The notes: generated by a model not told the origin, from the sequence alone. DNA of 64,000 bases from Streptomyces roseofulvus (GCF_039534915.1 NZ_BAAAWE010000001.1:6572001-6636000); one strand, 5' to 3'; positions 47,283 through 55,458 are shown, counted from the first letter of the stretch. Translations and numbers: made by a program.

Positions 47283-47935
47283 TGGACCGCCCGCCCGGGG
47301 AACCGGGCACCGGCGTGCCGCCGCTGCTCGTCGCCTGCGCGCTGGGCATCGAGCGGTTCGCCCTGCGCGGCGGCCGGGACGGGGCGCCCGGCCCGGTCCG
47401 GGTGGTCCGCACCGGCATGGGCCCCGCCCACGCCGCCCGCGGGGTGTCCCAGGCCCTCGGCCGCTCCGGCTGGGACGGGGCCGCCGTCATCGCCTCCGGC
47501 TTCTGCGCCGGGCTCGCCCCCGGGATGCACCCCGGCGACCTGGTCGTCGCCGAGGAGACCCGCGGCCCCGGCGGCGCCACCGTCTGCGACGGCACCGACC
47601 TCCTCGTGCGGGCCCTCACCCGGGCGCTGCCCCGACGGACCGTGCACACCGGCCCGCTCACCGGCTCCGACCACGTGGTGCGGGGCCCCGAGCGGGCCGC
47701 GCTGGCCGCCGGCGGGGCGATCGCCGTCGACATGGAGTCCGCCGCCACCCTGCGTACCGCACGGGCCGCCGGACCCCGCCCCGTTGCCGCCGTACGGGTG
47801 GTCGTGGACGCCCCCGAGCACGAACTGGTCCGGATCGGCACGGTACGCGGGGGAATATCGGCCTTCCGCGTCCTCCGTGCCGTCCTTCCCGCTTTCTTCG
47901 AATGGCACCGTTCTCTGCTGCTCCCCAGGAGGTGA
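47282..47935 (+). CDS. hpnG: Hopanoid-associated phosphorylase/nucleosidase (HpnG-like)
   Basis: A 217-residue nucleoside phosphorylase-fold protein. Typical segments are LLVACALGIERFAL, VVRTGMGPAHAARGVSQAL, AAVIASGFCAGLAPGMHPGDLVVAEE and VDMESAATLRTARAAG (purine/ribose-binding Glu). In hopanoid biosynthesis HpnG removes adenine from adenosylhopane to give ribosylhopane. The short gap (7 bp) before hpnH supports this. It is slightly shorter than other phosphorylases, with a loose C-terminal tail. Confidence 0.88.
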   Translation: MDRPPGEPGTGVPPLLVACALGIERFALRGGRDGAPGPVRVVRTGMGPAHAARGVSQALGRSGWDGAAVIASGFCAGLAPGMHPGDLVVAEETRGPGGATVCDGTDLLVRALTRALPRRTVHTGPLTGSDHVVRGPERAALAAGGAIAVDMESAATLRTARAAGPRPVAAVRVVVDAPEHELVRIGTVRGGISAFRVLRAVLPAFFEWHRSLLLPRR

Positions 47936-47942
47936 GCCGGTC

Positions 47943-48959
47943 ATGGCCATGCCGCTCCGTCAGTCCGTCCGGGTCGGGACCTATCTCTTCGAACAGAAGC
48001 TCCGCAAGAGGGACAAGTTCCCCCTCATCGTCGAGCTGGAGCCGCTCTACGCCTGCAACCTCAAGTGCGAGGGCTGCGGCAAGATCCAGCACCCGGCCGG
48101 CGTCCTCAAGCAGCGCATGCCGGTCGCCCAGGCGGTCGGCGCCGTCCTGGAGTCCGGCGCCCCGATGGTCTCCATCGCAGGCGGCGAACCCCTGATGCAC
48201 CCCCAGATCCACGAGATCGTGCGCCAGCTGGTCGCCCGTCGGAAATACGTCTTCCTCTGCACCAACGCGATGCTGCTGCGCAAGAAGCTCGCCGATTTCA
48301 CCCCGTCCCCCTACTTCGCCTTCGCCGTCCACATCGACGGACTGCGTGAACGCCACGACGAATCAGTGGCGAAGGAAGGCGTGTTCGACGAGGCCGTGGC
48401 GGCGATCAAGGAAGCCAAGCGGCGCGGATTCCGGGTCACCACCAATTCGACCTTCTTCAACACCGACACCCCGCAGACCGTCATCGAGGTGCTGAATTTC
48501 CTCAACGACGACCTCCAGGTCGACGAAATGATGATCTCGCCCGCCTACGCCTACGAGAAGGCGCCCGACCAGGAACACTTCCTCGGCGTCGAGCAGACCC
48601 GGGAACTGTTCCGGAAAGCCTTCGCCGGCGGCAACCGGCGCCGCTGGCGGCTCAACCACTCGCCGCTCTTCCTCGACTTCCTCGAAGGAAAGGCCGACTT
48701 CCCCTGCACCGCCTGGGCGATCCCCAACTACTCCCTCTTCGGGTGGCAGCGCCCCTGCTATCTGATGAGCGACGGCTACGTCCCCACCTACCGCGAGCTG
48801 GTCGAGGAGACCGACTGGGACAAGTACGGCCGCGGCAAGGACCCGCGCTGCGCCAACTGCATGGCGCACTGCGGCTACGAACCGACCGCCGTGCTCGCCA
48901 CCATGGGCTCGCTCAAGGAGTCGCTGCGGGCGGTCCGCGAGACCGTCCAGGGGAGCTGA
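47943..48959 (+). CDS. hpnH: Adenosyl-hopene transferase HpnH (radical SAM)
   Basis: A 338-residue radical SAM enzyme. The 4Fe-4S cluster Cys are 38, 42 and 45 in LYACNLKCEGC, with the SAM-binding SIAGGEPLMHP next; the C-terminal CANCMAHCGYEPTAVLA is a conserved Cys motif of the group. It adds the 5'-deoxyadenosyl radical to hopene (diploptene), forming adenosylhopane, first step of the C35 side chain. GGAGGTGAG stands upstream of ATG 47943. Followed after only 10 bp by the aminotransferase gene. Confidence 0.95.
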   Translation: MAMPLRQSVRVGTYLFEQKLRKRDKFPLIVELEPLYACNLKCEGCGKIQHPAGVLKQRMPVAQAVGAVLESGAPMVSIAGGEPLMHPQIHEIVRQLVARRKYVFLCTNAMLLRKKLADFTPSPYFAFAVHIDGLRERHDESVAKEGVFDEAVAAIKEAKRRGFRVTTNSTFFNTDTPQTVIEVLNFLNDDLQVDEMMISPAYAYEKAPDQEHFLGVEQTRELFRKAFAGGNRRRWRLNHSPLFLDFLEGKADFPCTAWAIPNYSLFGWQRPCYLMSDGYVPTYRELVEETDWDKYGRGKDPRCANCMAHCGYEPTAVLATMGSLKESLRAVRETVQGS

Positions 48960-48969
48960 GGGGCGGGCC

Positions 48970-50355
48970 ATGACCGACGGGTTCGACCTGCGGGCACTGC
49001 TCGCCGAACGCGGCGGCGAGCGGTACGGGCTGCACGCCCGGTACCTCAACCCGCAGCTGCCGCGGATGCTGCACACCATCGGCTTCGACAAGGTCTACGA
49101 GCGGGCCGCCGGCGCCCACTTCTGGGACGCCGAGGGCAACGACCACCTCGACATGCTCGCCGGCTTCGGCGTCATGGGCCTCGGCCGGCACCACCCCGTC
49201 GTCCGCAAGGCCCTGCACGACGTCCTCGACGCGGACCTCCCCGACCTCACCCGCTTCGACTGCCCGCCGCTGCCCGGACTGCTCGCCGAGCGGCTGCTCG
49301 CCCACAGCCCCCACCTCGACCGGGTCTTCTTCGGCAACAGCGGCACCGAGGCCGTCGAGACCGCCCTGAAGTTCGCCCGGTACGCCACCGGCCGGCCCAG
49401 GATCGTCTACTGCGAGCACGCCTTCCACGGGCTCACCACCGGCGCCCTCTCGGTCAACGGCGAACAGGGCTTCCGGGCGGGCTTCGACCCGCTGCTCCCG
49501 GACACCCCGATCGCGCTCGGCGACCTCGACGCCCTGGAGCGCGAGCTCCGCGGGGGCGACGTGGCCGCCTTCGTGGTCGAGCCGATCCAGGGCAAGGGCG
49601 TCCAGGAGGCCCCGCCGGGCTTCCTCGCCGCCGCCCAGGAGCTGCTGCGCCGGCACGGGGCGCTGCTGATCGCCGACGAGGTGCAGACCGGCCTGGGCCG
49701 GACCGGGGACTTCTACGCGTACCAGCACGAGGACGGGGTCGAGCCGGACCTGGTCTGCGTGGCGAAGGCGCTCTCCGGCGGGTACGTGCCGGTCGGCGCC
49801 ACGCTGGGCAGGGACTGGATCTTCAAGAAGGTCTACTCGTCCATGGACCGGGTCCTGGTCCACTCGGCCAGCTTCGGCTCCAACGCCCAGGCGATGGCGG
49901 CCGGGCTCGCGGTGCTCTCGGTGATGGAGTCCGAGGGGACGGTCGCGCACGTGCGGCGGGTCGGCGGGCTGCTGAAGAGCCGCCTGGAGGAGCTGGTGCC
50001 CCGGTACGAGCTGCTGCACGCGGTGCGCGGCCGGGGTCTGATGATCGGGATCGAGTTCGGCCGGCCGAGCTCGCTGGGGCTGCGCGGCCGGTGGGCGATG
50101 CTCCAGACGGCCCGGAAGGGGCTCTTCGCGCAGATGGTGGTGGTGCCGCTGCTCCAGCGGCACCGGATCCTCACCCAGGTCTCCGGCGACCATCTGGAGG
50201 TGATCAAGCTGATCCCGCCGCTGGTGATCGACGAGGCGGACGTGGACCGCTTCGTCACCGCCTTCACGGCGGTCATGGAGGACGCCCACGGTGGCGGGGG
50301 GCTGCTCTGGGACTTCGGGAAGACGCTGGTCAAGCAGGCGGTCGCGCAGCGCTGA
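48970..50355 (+). CDS. hpnO: HpnO-like class III aminotransferase (aminobacteriohopanetriol synthesis)
   Basis: A 461-residue PLP enzyme of the class III aminotransferase family. The PLP-binding Lys is in LVCVAKALSGGYVPVGATL, the Asp in LLIADEVQTGLGRTGDF, and the cofactor phosphate region FFGNSGTEAVETALKFAR. HpnO converts ribosylhopane to aminobacteriohopanetriol. The C-terminus is long (TAVMEDAHGGGGLLWDFGKTL). Last gene of the hopanoid operon. In S. coelicolor, as I recall it, ispG and dxs stand between hpnH and this gene; here they are absent. Confidence 0.88.
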   Translation: MTDGFDLRALLAERGGERYGLHARYLNPQLPRMLHTIGFDKVYERAAGAHFWDAEGNDHLDMLAGFGVMGLGRHHPVVRKALHDVLDADLPDLTRFDCPPLPGLLAERLLAHSPHLDRVFFGNSGTEAVETALKFARYATGRPRIVYCEHAFHGLTTGALSVNGEQGFRAGFDPLLPDTPIALGDLDALERELRGGDVAAFVVEPIQGKGVQEAPPGFLAAAQELLRRHGALLIADEVQTGLGRTGDFYAYQHEDGVEPDLVCVAKALSGGYVPVGATLGRDWIFKKVYSSMDRVLVHSASFGSNAQAMAAGLAVLSVMESEGTVAHVRRVGGLLKSRLEELVPRYELLHAVRGRGLMIGIEFGRPSSLGLRGRWAMLQTARKGLFAQMVVVPLLQRHRILTQVSGDHLEVIKLIPPLVIDEADVDRFVTAFTAVMEDAHGGGGLLWDFGKTLVKQAVAQR

Positions 50356-50389
50356 GCGGTCGCTCCCGGGAGCTGACCCTGTCGCCTTT

Positions 50390-50437
50390 TGCCTCTGAGG
50401 CAAGAAACTTGCCTCAGAGGCACGTTCCTGGCGGAAT
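50390..50437 (+). promoter_or_regulatory. Twin palindromic operator and leaderless promoter of the XRE-cupin gene
   Basis: Arms TGCCTCTGAGGCAAG (50390-50404) and CTTGCCTCAGAGGCA (50408-50422) form a perfect 15-bp inverted repeat around AAA. Each arm holds its own 11-bp palindrome GCCTCWGAGGC, centres 20 bp apart, so two dimers could bind side by side on the helix. TTGCCT (50409-50414), 17 bases, CGGAAT (50432-50437), then six bases and ATG: the promoter overlaps the second site and should give a leaderless mRNA. Confidence 0.65.
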
Positions 50438-50443
50438 GGACGC

Positions 50444-51073
50444 ATGGACCACGTCCCCCGGGGCCCCGCCCCGGAAACCGCCGCCCCCGATCTGGTGCCC
50501 GACGTCGCCCCGCAGCTGCGGGCCCTGCGCCGGCGCCGGGGGCTCACCCTGGAGGCCGCCGCCCAGCGGGCCGGACTCTCCCCGGCCCACCTCTCGCGGC
50601 TCGAGACCGGGAACCGGCAACCCTCGCTGCCGATGCTGCTGGCCCTCGCCCGTATCTACGGTACGACGGTCGCCGAGCTGCTGGGGGAGACCCCGCCCGA
50701 GCGCGACCCGGTGATCCGGGCCGGCCGCTCGGAGCCGGTCGAGGCCGACGGCTGGGTCTACCGGCAGGCCGGCGGCGCCGGCCGGGCGATGCAGTGCCTG
50801 CGCGTCCACGTGCCGTACGCCACCCGCGCCGACATCGTGCGCGTGCACCCCGGCGAGGAGTGGCTGCACGTCCTCGACGGGCAGGTCCGGCTCGCGCTCG
50901 GCGAGACCGTGCACCTGCTCGATCCCGGGGACAGCGCGCACTTCGACTCGCTCACCCCGCACCGGATCGGCGCGGCCGGCCGCGCCGGCGCCGAGGTGCT
51001 CTTCGTCCACACCCTGCTGCAGAGCCCCGCCGCCGAGCTGTGCCTGGGCGGCGGCGCCCCGCATCCCGTCTGA
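50444..51073 (+). CDS. XRE family regulator with C-terminal cupin domain
   Basis: A 209-residue regulator. The N-terminal HTH is LRALRRRRGLTLEAAAQRAGLSPAHLSRLETGNRQPSLPMLLALARIYG (residues about 26-75). The C-terminal cupin_2 barrel (VHPGEEWLHVLDGQVRLALGETVHLLDPGDSAHFDSLTPHRI) is the sensory part; the metal site is partial: only one His-rich motif is seen. It directly follows the hopanoid operon, which fits SCO6770-like genes. The twin palindrome at its promoter implies autoregulation. The next gene, DUF6126, is 21 bp downstream. Confidence 0.9.
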   Translation: MDHVPRGPAPETAAPDLVPDVAPQLRALRRRRGLTLEAAAQRAGLSPAHLSRLETGNRQPSLPMLLALARIYGTTVAELLGETPPERDPVIRAGRSEPVEADGWVYRQAGGAGRAMQCLRVHVPYATRADIVRVHPGEEWLHVLDGQVRLALGETVHLLDPGDSAHFDSLTPHRIGAAGRAGAEVLFVHTLLQSPAAELCLGGGAPHPV

Positions 51074-51093
51074 GCCCCGAAGGGTTGACCGAC

Positions 51094-51258
51094 ATGTCCG
51101 ACAAGTCAGTGCATTCCGCCCCGGTCACCGGCGAGGAGCGCGGGGAGGGCAAGTTCCCCAAGGGGCTGGTGCTCCGCCTCTTCGCGTACCTGATCGCCGG
51201 TCACCTCTTCGCCGGCTTCCTCTACCTGCTCTTCATGCTCGGCGGGCAGAACCAGTAG
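51094..51258 (+). CDS. DUF6126 family small membrane protein
   Basis: A 54-residue protein with an acidic, charged N-terminus (EERGEGKFPKGLVLRLFAY) and one hydrophobic segment, residues about 27-47 (LFAYLIAGHLFAGFLYLLFMLGG). DUF6126 genes regularly follow XRE-cupin regulators in Streptomyces, so a paired function (membrane sensing or peptide regulator) is likely though unproven. ATG 51094 follows AAGGGTTG. Confidence 0.8.
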   Translation: MSDKSVHSAPVTGEERGEGKFPKGLVLRLFAYLIAGHLFAGFLYLLFMLGGQNQ

Positions 51259-51276
51259 CCGGTCCCGGGCGGTTCC

Positions 51277-52101
51277 TCACGCCTCCGTGAGGAACCGCTC
51301 CCGCAGCCGCTCGCGGGTCTCGGGCGCCAGCTTCAGGCCCTCCGCGAGGTAGACGTCCACGGAACCCCAGGTCGCGTCGATCGTCTCGAAGGCGGCCCGC
51401 AGGTATTCCACCCGCGCGTCGAAGAGCGGGCTCAGCAGCTCCATCACCTCGGGCGCCATCGCGTCCCGGGCGGTGGAGCTGCGGCGCACCTTGTAGCGGC
51501 GGTGCGGGGCGTCGGACTTCACGTAGTCGGCCTCGATGGCCGCGCGCTCCACGCCCAGCGCGAGCAGGGTGATCGCGATCGAGAGCCCGGCGCGGTCCTT
51601 GCCGGCCGCGCAGTGCATCAGGGCCGGGACCGAGTCCTCGGCGAGGGCGTGCAGCACCCGGCTGTGCTCGGCGGTCCGCTCCACGATCATCCGGCGGTAC
51701 GAGCTCCGCATCCGCTCCGCCGCCTTGCCGTCGCCCAGCAGGCCGCGCAGCGTGTCGAGGTCGCCCTCCCGGACCATCCGCCAGAACTCCTTGCCGTCGG
51801 CCGGGTCGCTCAGCGGTATGTTCACGTTCCGCACGCCCGGGAGCTCGACGTCGGGCCCCTCCACCTTGGCGTCGGCGGCGTTGCGGAAGTCGAAGACGGT
51901 GTGCAGGCCGAGGCCGGCCAGGAAGGCCGCGTCGGACTCGGTGGCGTCGGCGAGGTGGCCGCTGCGGAACAGGGCGCCGGGGCGGACGGTGCGTCCGTCC
52001 GTCGTCGGCAGGCCGCCCACGTCCCGGAAGTTGCGGACCTCCGCGAGCTCGGGCTCGCCGGGTTCGAGGGGCGACTGGACCTGCGGCAGCTGCTGCGTCA
52101 C
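51277..52101 (-). CDS. Tyrosine-protein phosphatase (DSP/PTP, SCO1808-like)
   Basis: A 274-residue phosphatase of the bacterial PTP group. The P-loop HCAAGKDRAG contains the nucleophilic Cys, Asp in DPADGKEFWRM is a candidate general acid, and NFRDVGGLPTTDGRTVRPGALFRSG is the conserved N-terminal region. Related enzymes dephosphorylate proteins or phosphoinositides. GTG 52101 with GGAGC upstream is preferred over a start 20 codons earlier. Probably cytosolic and monocistronic. Confidence 0.9.
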   Translation of the reverse strand: MTQQLPQVQSPLEPGEPELAEVRNFRDVGGLPTTDGRTVRPGALFRSGHLADATESDAAFLAGLGLHTVFDFRNAADAKVEGPDVELPGVRNVNIPLSDPADGKEFWRMVREGDLDTLRGLLGDGKAAERMRSSYRRMIVERTAEHSRVLHALAEDSVPALMHCAAGKDRAGLSIAITLLALGVERAAIEADYVKSDAPHRRYKVRRSSTARDAMAPEVMELLSPLFDARVEYLRAAFETIDATWGSVDVYLAEGLKLAPETRERLRERFLTEA

Positions 52102-52421
52102 GGATGCTCCAGGGGGTAGGCGTTCGCGGGGCCGGGACGGATCGGTTCCCCCTGCAATCATCGCCGGGAGCGGGGGTGCGGCGCACCCCCCTGGACGGTA
52201 ATGGGTGATCTGTCCGTATTGCGATGGTTGGGGTAACGCGCCCTGGTTGAGGGGGAGATGGCATTCAGTGCGTGAGCAGCGTCATAGAAGTGACGGATCG
52301 TGGCCGACCGCCCGGTCCAATTCCCGTCCTCGAAAAGGGAATCGAGGGGCCGTCATCGACGGAGGGTGACCGGAATTCCGGGCCCGAAGATCGCCCCGGA
52401 ATGCCCGGTGAATTCCGCGGC
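52102..52421. other. Gene-free stretch before the riboswitch promoter
   Basis: No gene is seen. It includes the start-proximal promoter region of the phosphatase, and two inverted repeats: TTCCC/GGGAA (52321-52341) and GGAATTCCGGGC with GCCCGGTGAATTCC (52372-52416), the second a long imperfect stem just before the -35 at 52422. Either might act as a terminator for the upstream side or as an operator. Confidence 0.4.
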
Positions 52422-52451
52422 TTGTTCGCGCCGACCCCGCTCGTCTAGCGT
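52422..52451 (+). promoter_or_regulatory. Promoter of the riboswitch-controlled peptidase gene
   Basis: TTGTTC (52422-52427), 18 bases, TAGCGT (52446-52451). Transcription would start near 52458, immediately before the riboswitch. Confidence 0.55.
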
Positions 52452-52460
52452 CGCCGTCAA

Positions 52461-52650
52461 TCCGGTCGGACCGCCGAATCCTGCCACCGTCCGGAATTCG
52501 ACCCCATCCCATCGCACGGCAGGAGCGGGGGACCCAAGGAAGTACGCCGGTCCCGCGACGCAGGACGGCTCGGGGTGAAGCCGCGTGAGAAGCGCGGCCG
52601 GGCATCTCCAGTCCGAACCCGACAGCTCACCTCGCAGGCGCCGGAGAGGA
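52461..52650 (+). promoter_or_regulatory. c-di-AMP (ydaO/yuaA) riboswitch
   Basis: The conserved elements occur in order: GCCGAATCC (52473-52481), the CTGCC/GGCAG stem (52481-52485 with 52518-52522), GCGGGGGACCCA (52525-52536), GGGGTGAA (52572-52579), a CCGCG/CGCGG hairpin, and CCGACAGCTCACCTCGCAGG (52619-52638). P1 closes with TCCGG (52461-52465) and CCGGA (52641-52645). The 3' strand of P1 overlaps the ribosome-binding site GGAGAGG (52643-52649), so ligand binding could directly block translation of the LysM/M23 gene. Streptomyces use this riboswitch class ahead of cell-wall hydrolases. Confidence 0.9.
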
Positions 52651-52657
52651 ATTCGCC

Positions 52658-53635
52658 ATGCCCGCGAAGGGTAAGCACCGCCGCCAGAAGTCCACCCTCA
52701 TCACCCGTGGCCTGGTCGCCGCCGGCACCGGTGGCGCCGTCGTCGCCCTGCCGTTCATCGGCGCCACCGGAGCCCACGCCGCCGAGCAGGCCGCCCCGGC
52801 CGCCGTCTCCGGCACCGTCGTGAGCGCCGCCGCCCACGTCCAGGCCCCCGCCGCCGCCCCGGCCGCGAAGGCCGCCGCCCCGAAGACGTACTCCGTCGTC
52901 GCCGGCGACTACCTGTCCAAGATCGCCGCCGAGCACGACGTCGCCGGCGGCTGGCAGAAGCTCTACGCGGACAACCGCCAGGTCGTCGGCGAGAACCCCT
53001 CGCTCATCCTCCCGGGCATGAAGCTCACCCTCGGCGCCAAGAACCCCGCCAAGGCCGCCGCCCCGAAGGCCGCGGTCAAGGCCGCCCCGAAGGCCGAGCG
53101 CAAGGCCGCCCCGAAGGCCGCGGTCAAGGCGGCCCCGAAGGCCGAGGCGAAGGCCACCGAGCAGACCCGCGCCTCGCGCTCCACCGAGCGCGCCGCCGCC
53201 CCGGCCGCCGCCGCCCAGCCGGCCGCGTCCTCGGGCTGGGTCGCCCCCGTCTCCGGCGGCATCTCCACCCCGTACCGCGCCTCCGGCTCCATGTGGTCCT
53301 CCGGCTACCACACCGGCGCCGACTTCATCGCCTCCTCCGGCACCACCGTCCGCGCCGTCGGCGCCGGCACGGTCGTCTCCGCCGGCTGGAGCGGCGCGTA
53401 CGGCAACGAGGTCGTCATCCAGCACGCCGACGGCAACTACTCGCAGTACGCCCACCTCTCCTCCCTCTCCGTCTCCGCCGGCCAGTCGGTCAGCGGCGGC
53501 CAGCAGATCGGCCTCTCCGGCTCCACGGGCAACTCCACCGGCCCGCACCTGCACTTCGAGATCCGCACCTCGCCGAGCTACGGCTCGGACATCGACCCGC
53601 TGGCCTACCTGCGCCAGCACGGCGTCTCCCTCTGA
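52658..53635 (+). CDS. Secreted LysM / M23 peptidoglycan hydrolase
   Basis: A 325-residue secreted protein. Signal sequence to about residue 41 (GHRRQ-like basic start, then LITRGLVAAGTGGAVVALPFIGATGAHA). A LysM domain follows (YSVVAGDYLSKIAAEHDVAGGWQKLYADNRQVVGENPSLILPGMKLTL, about 77-124), then a Lys/Ala/Pro-rich repeated linker, and the M23 domain with HTGADF and HLHFE zinc ligands. LysM anchors to glycan and M23 cleaves peptide cross-links, so it acts in cell-wall remodelling, probably during growth or germination. Expression is controlled by the c-di-AMP riboswitch just upstream. Confidence 0.95.
   Translation: MPAKGKHRRQKSTLITRGLVAAGTGGAVVALPFIGATGAHAAEQAAPAAVSGTVVSAAAHVQAPAAAPAAKAAAPKTYSVVAGDYLSKIAAEHDVAGGWQKLYADNRQVVGENPSLILPGMKLTLGAKNPAKAAAPKAAVKAAPKAERKAAPKAAVKAAPKAEAKATEQTRASRSTERAAAPAAAAQPAASSGWVAPVSGGISTPYRASGSMWSSGYHTGADFIASSGTTVRAVGAGTVVSAGWSGAYGNEVVIQHADGNYSQYAHLSSLSVSAGQSVSGGQQIGLSGSTGNSTGPHLHFEIRTSPSYGSDIDPLAYLRQHGVSL
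53050..53151 (+). repeat. Tandem Lys-Ala-Pro repeat in the M23 linker
   Basis: Two near-identical units of about 48 bp encoding APKAAVKAAPKAE-type segments connect LysM and M23 domains. A flexible basic linker that may bind teichoic acid or simply span the wall; length may vary by slippage. Confidence 0.6.
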
Positions 53636-53658
53636 CCCGTCCGGCCGAACGGCCGCAC

Positions 53659-53689
53659 GAAGGCCCGGCACCCCTGGTGCCGGGCCTTC
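53659..53689 (+). terminator. Strong terminator after the M23 gene
   Basis: A perfect 14-bp stem GAAGGCCCGGCACC (53659-53672) with GGTGCCGGGCCTTC (53676-53689), CCT loop. Confidence 0.85.
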
Positions 53690-53796
53690 GCCCTATTCCG
53701 GCTTTGGCCATTTCTTTAGCGGTGGCATATATCACCCGCCGTCAACCCCTCCTTACGGTCGCGTAGGTCACATCCGAAACGGAAGGATGTCCTGCC

Positions 53797-54600
53797 GTGG
53801 CAGACGATTCGAGAGAAACAGACAAGCAGGCGTTCGGTTCGTTCGGGTCGTACGCGGCGATCGGTGACAGCTTCACGGAGGGCGTCGGCGACCCCGGCCC
53901 CGACGGGACCTACGTCGGCTGGGCGGACCGCTTCGCGGTGCTCCTCGCCGACCAGCTGCCGGACCACGAGGACTTCCGCTACGCCAATCTGGCCGTCCGC
54001 GGGCGCCTCCTCGACCAGATCGTGGAGGAGCAGGTCCCCCGGGCGAAGGAGCTCGCCCCCGACCTGGTGACCTTCTGCGCCGGCGGCAACGACATCATCC
54101 GCCCCGGCACCGACCCCGACGACGTCGCCGAGCGCTTCGAGCGGGCCGTGCGCGACCTCACCTCCGCCGTCGGCACCGTGATGGTCACCACCGGCTTCGA
54201 CACCCGCGACGTGCCCGTGCTCAAGCACCTGCGCGGCAAGATCGCCACGTACACCGCCCACGTCCGGGCCATCGCCGACCGCTACGACTGCCCGGTCCTC
54301 GACCTGTGGTCGCTGAGGTCGGTCCAGGACCGGCGCGCCTGGGACGACGACCGGCTGCACCTCTCGCCCGAGGGGCACACCCGGGTCGCGCTGCGCGCCG
54401 CCCAGGTCCTCGGCCTGCCGGTGCCCGCCGACCCCGACCAGGAGTGGCCGCCGCTGCCCGCCCGCGGCCCGCTGGAGGTCCGCCGGGACGACATCCTGTG
54501 GGCGCGCGAGTACCTGGTGCCGTGGATCGGCCGGCGGCTGCGCGGCGAGAGCTCCGGCGACCACGTCGAGGCGAAGCGCCCCGACCTCATGCCCCTGTAG
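53797..54600 (+). CDS. SGNH/GDSL family hydrolase
   Basis: A 267-residue esterase-fold protein. Block I YAAIGDSFTEGVGDPGPDG contains the catalytic Ser, block II NLAVRGRLLDQI the oxyanion Gly, block III FCAGGNDII the Asn, and block V DDRLHLSPEGH the Asp-His pair. No signal peptide, so it acts inside the cell; GTG start at 53797 after GGAAGGATG. Lipid, sugar ester or acyl-CoA substrate cannot be told. It converges on the STM4011 gene with a 14-bp overlap. Confidence 0.9.
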   Translation: MADDSRETDKQAFGSFGSYAAIGDSFTEGVGDPGPDGTYVGWADRFAVLLADQLPDHEDFRYANLAVRGRLLDQIVEEQVPRAKELAPDLVTFCAGGNDIIRPGTDPDDVAERFERAVRDLTSAVGTVMVTTGFDTRDVPVLKHLRGKIATYTAHVRAIADRYDCPVLDLWSLRSVQDRRAWDDDRLHLSPEGHTRVALRAAQVLGLPVPADPDQEWPPLPARGPLEVRRDDILWAREYLVPWIGRRLRGESSGDHVEAKRPDLMPL

Positions 54601-55450
54601 TCCAGGGGCGGCCGGCGGGGATCCGCTCCAGGACCCCGCCGGCGAACACGTCGTACAGCGGCAGCGTCTCCAGGTGGACGTAGCCGATGTGGCAGTCGCA
54701 GACGGCGAGCGGGCAGGCGCGCGGCCGCAGCGCGGCCCGGTACGAGCCGTCGTACAGATTGCCCAGCTCCGCCGGGACGAAGTGGCAGCGCCGCACCGTC
54801 CCGGCGCCGTCCACCGACACCACCGACGCGCCGGTCCGGCAGGGCAGCCCCGCCGAGCGGTGCGGATGCCTGCTGTACGGGAAGAGCGGGTCGACCCCCG
54901 TCCACGCCGCCGCCTCCGCGTCGGTGTACGTGTGCCCCTCGGCGGCGTTCACCCACAGGTAGACGTGGTCCGGCAGCGCCGCCCGCAGCCGCAGCGCCTC
55001 CCCGTGGTGCTCGGGCAGGCCGACGACGCCCACGCTGAACCGGACGCCGCGGGCCGCCAGGTCGAGCGCCTTGCCGAGGAAGCGGTCGTACGGGGTCTGA
55101 CCCGGGTGGTACGTGCACCACAGGGCCAGCGTGCCGAGGTCGGCCTCGTCGAGCCACGAGGTCCGGCAGCTCAGATTGGTCTGGATGGCCACCCGCTCCA
55201 CGTGCGGCAGCCGCGACAGCTCGACCATCGCCCGCCGGTACCAGGAGCGGACCAGCCCCTCCCCCCACGGGGTGAAGAGGATCCGCAGCCGGTCCCCGGC
55301 CTGCCCGGCCGCCCAGCCGGTGAACCGCTCCAGCGCCGCCCGGTCCGCCCGCAGCGTCTCCGGGCTGTCCCGCCGCTTGGCGAACGGGCAGTACGGGCAG
55401 TCGTAGTCGCAGGAGGCGAGCGGCCCCCGGTACAGCAGCGTCAGGTCCAC
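54587..55450 (-). CDS. STM4011 family radical SAM protein
   Basis: A 287-residue radical SAM enzyme. Cluster motif CDYDCPYCPF (Cys14, 18, 21; CX3CX2C), then FTPWGEGLVRSWY and SRLPHVERVAIQTNLSC. The C-terminal part is SPASM-like: SAGLPCRTGASVVSVDGAGTVRRCHFVPAELGNLYDG followed by CPLAVCDCHIGY, which gives extra Cys for an auxiliary cluster. SPASM enzymes mostly modify peptides or proteins. GTG start 55450. It is the last gene of the STM4015-STM4011 operon, 8 bp after STM4012. Function of the family is unknown. Confidence 0.88.
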   Translation of the reverse strand: MDLTLLYRGPLASCDYDCPYCPFAKRRDSPETLRADRAALERFTGWAAGQAGDRLRILFTPWGEGLVRSWYRRAMVELSRLPHVERVAIQTNLSCRTSWLDEADLGTLALWCTYHPGQTPYDRFLGKALDLAARGVRFSVGVVGLPEHHGEALRLRAALPDHVYLWVNAAEGHTYTDAEAAAWTGVDPLFPYSRHPHRSAGLPCRTGASVVSVDGAGTVRRCHFVPAELGNLYDGSYRAALRPRACPLAVCDCHIGYVHLETLPLYDVFAGGVLERIPAGRPWTTGA

Positions 55451-55458
55451 GCCCGCCC

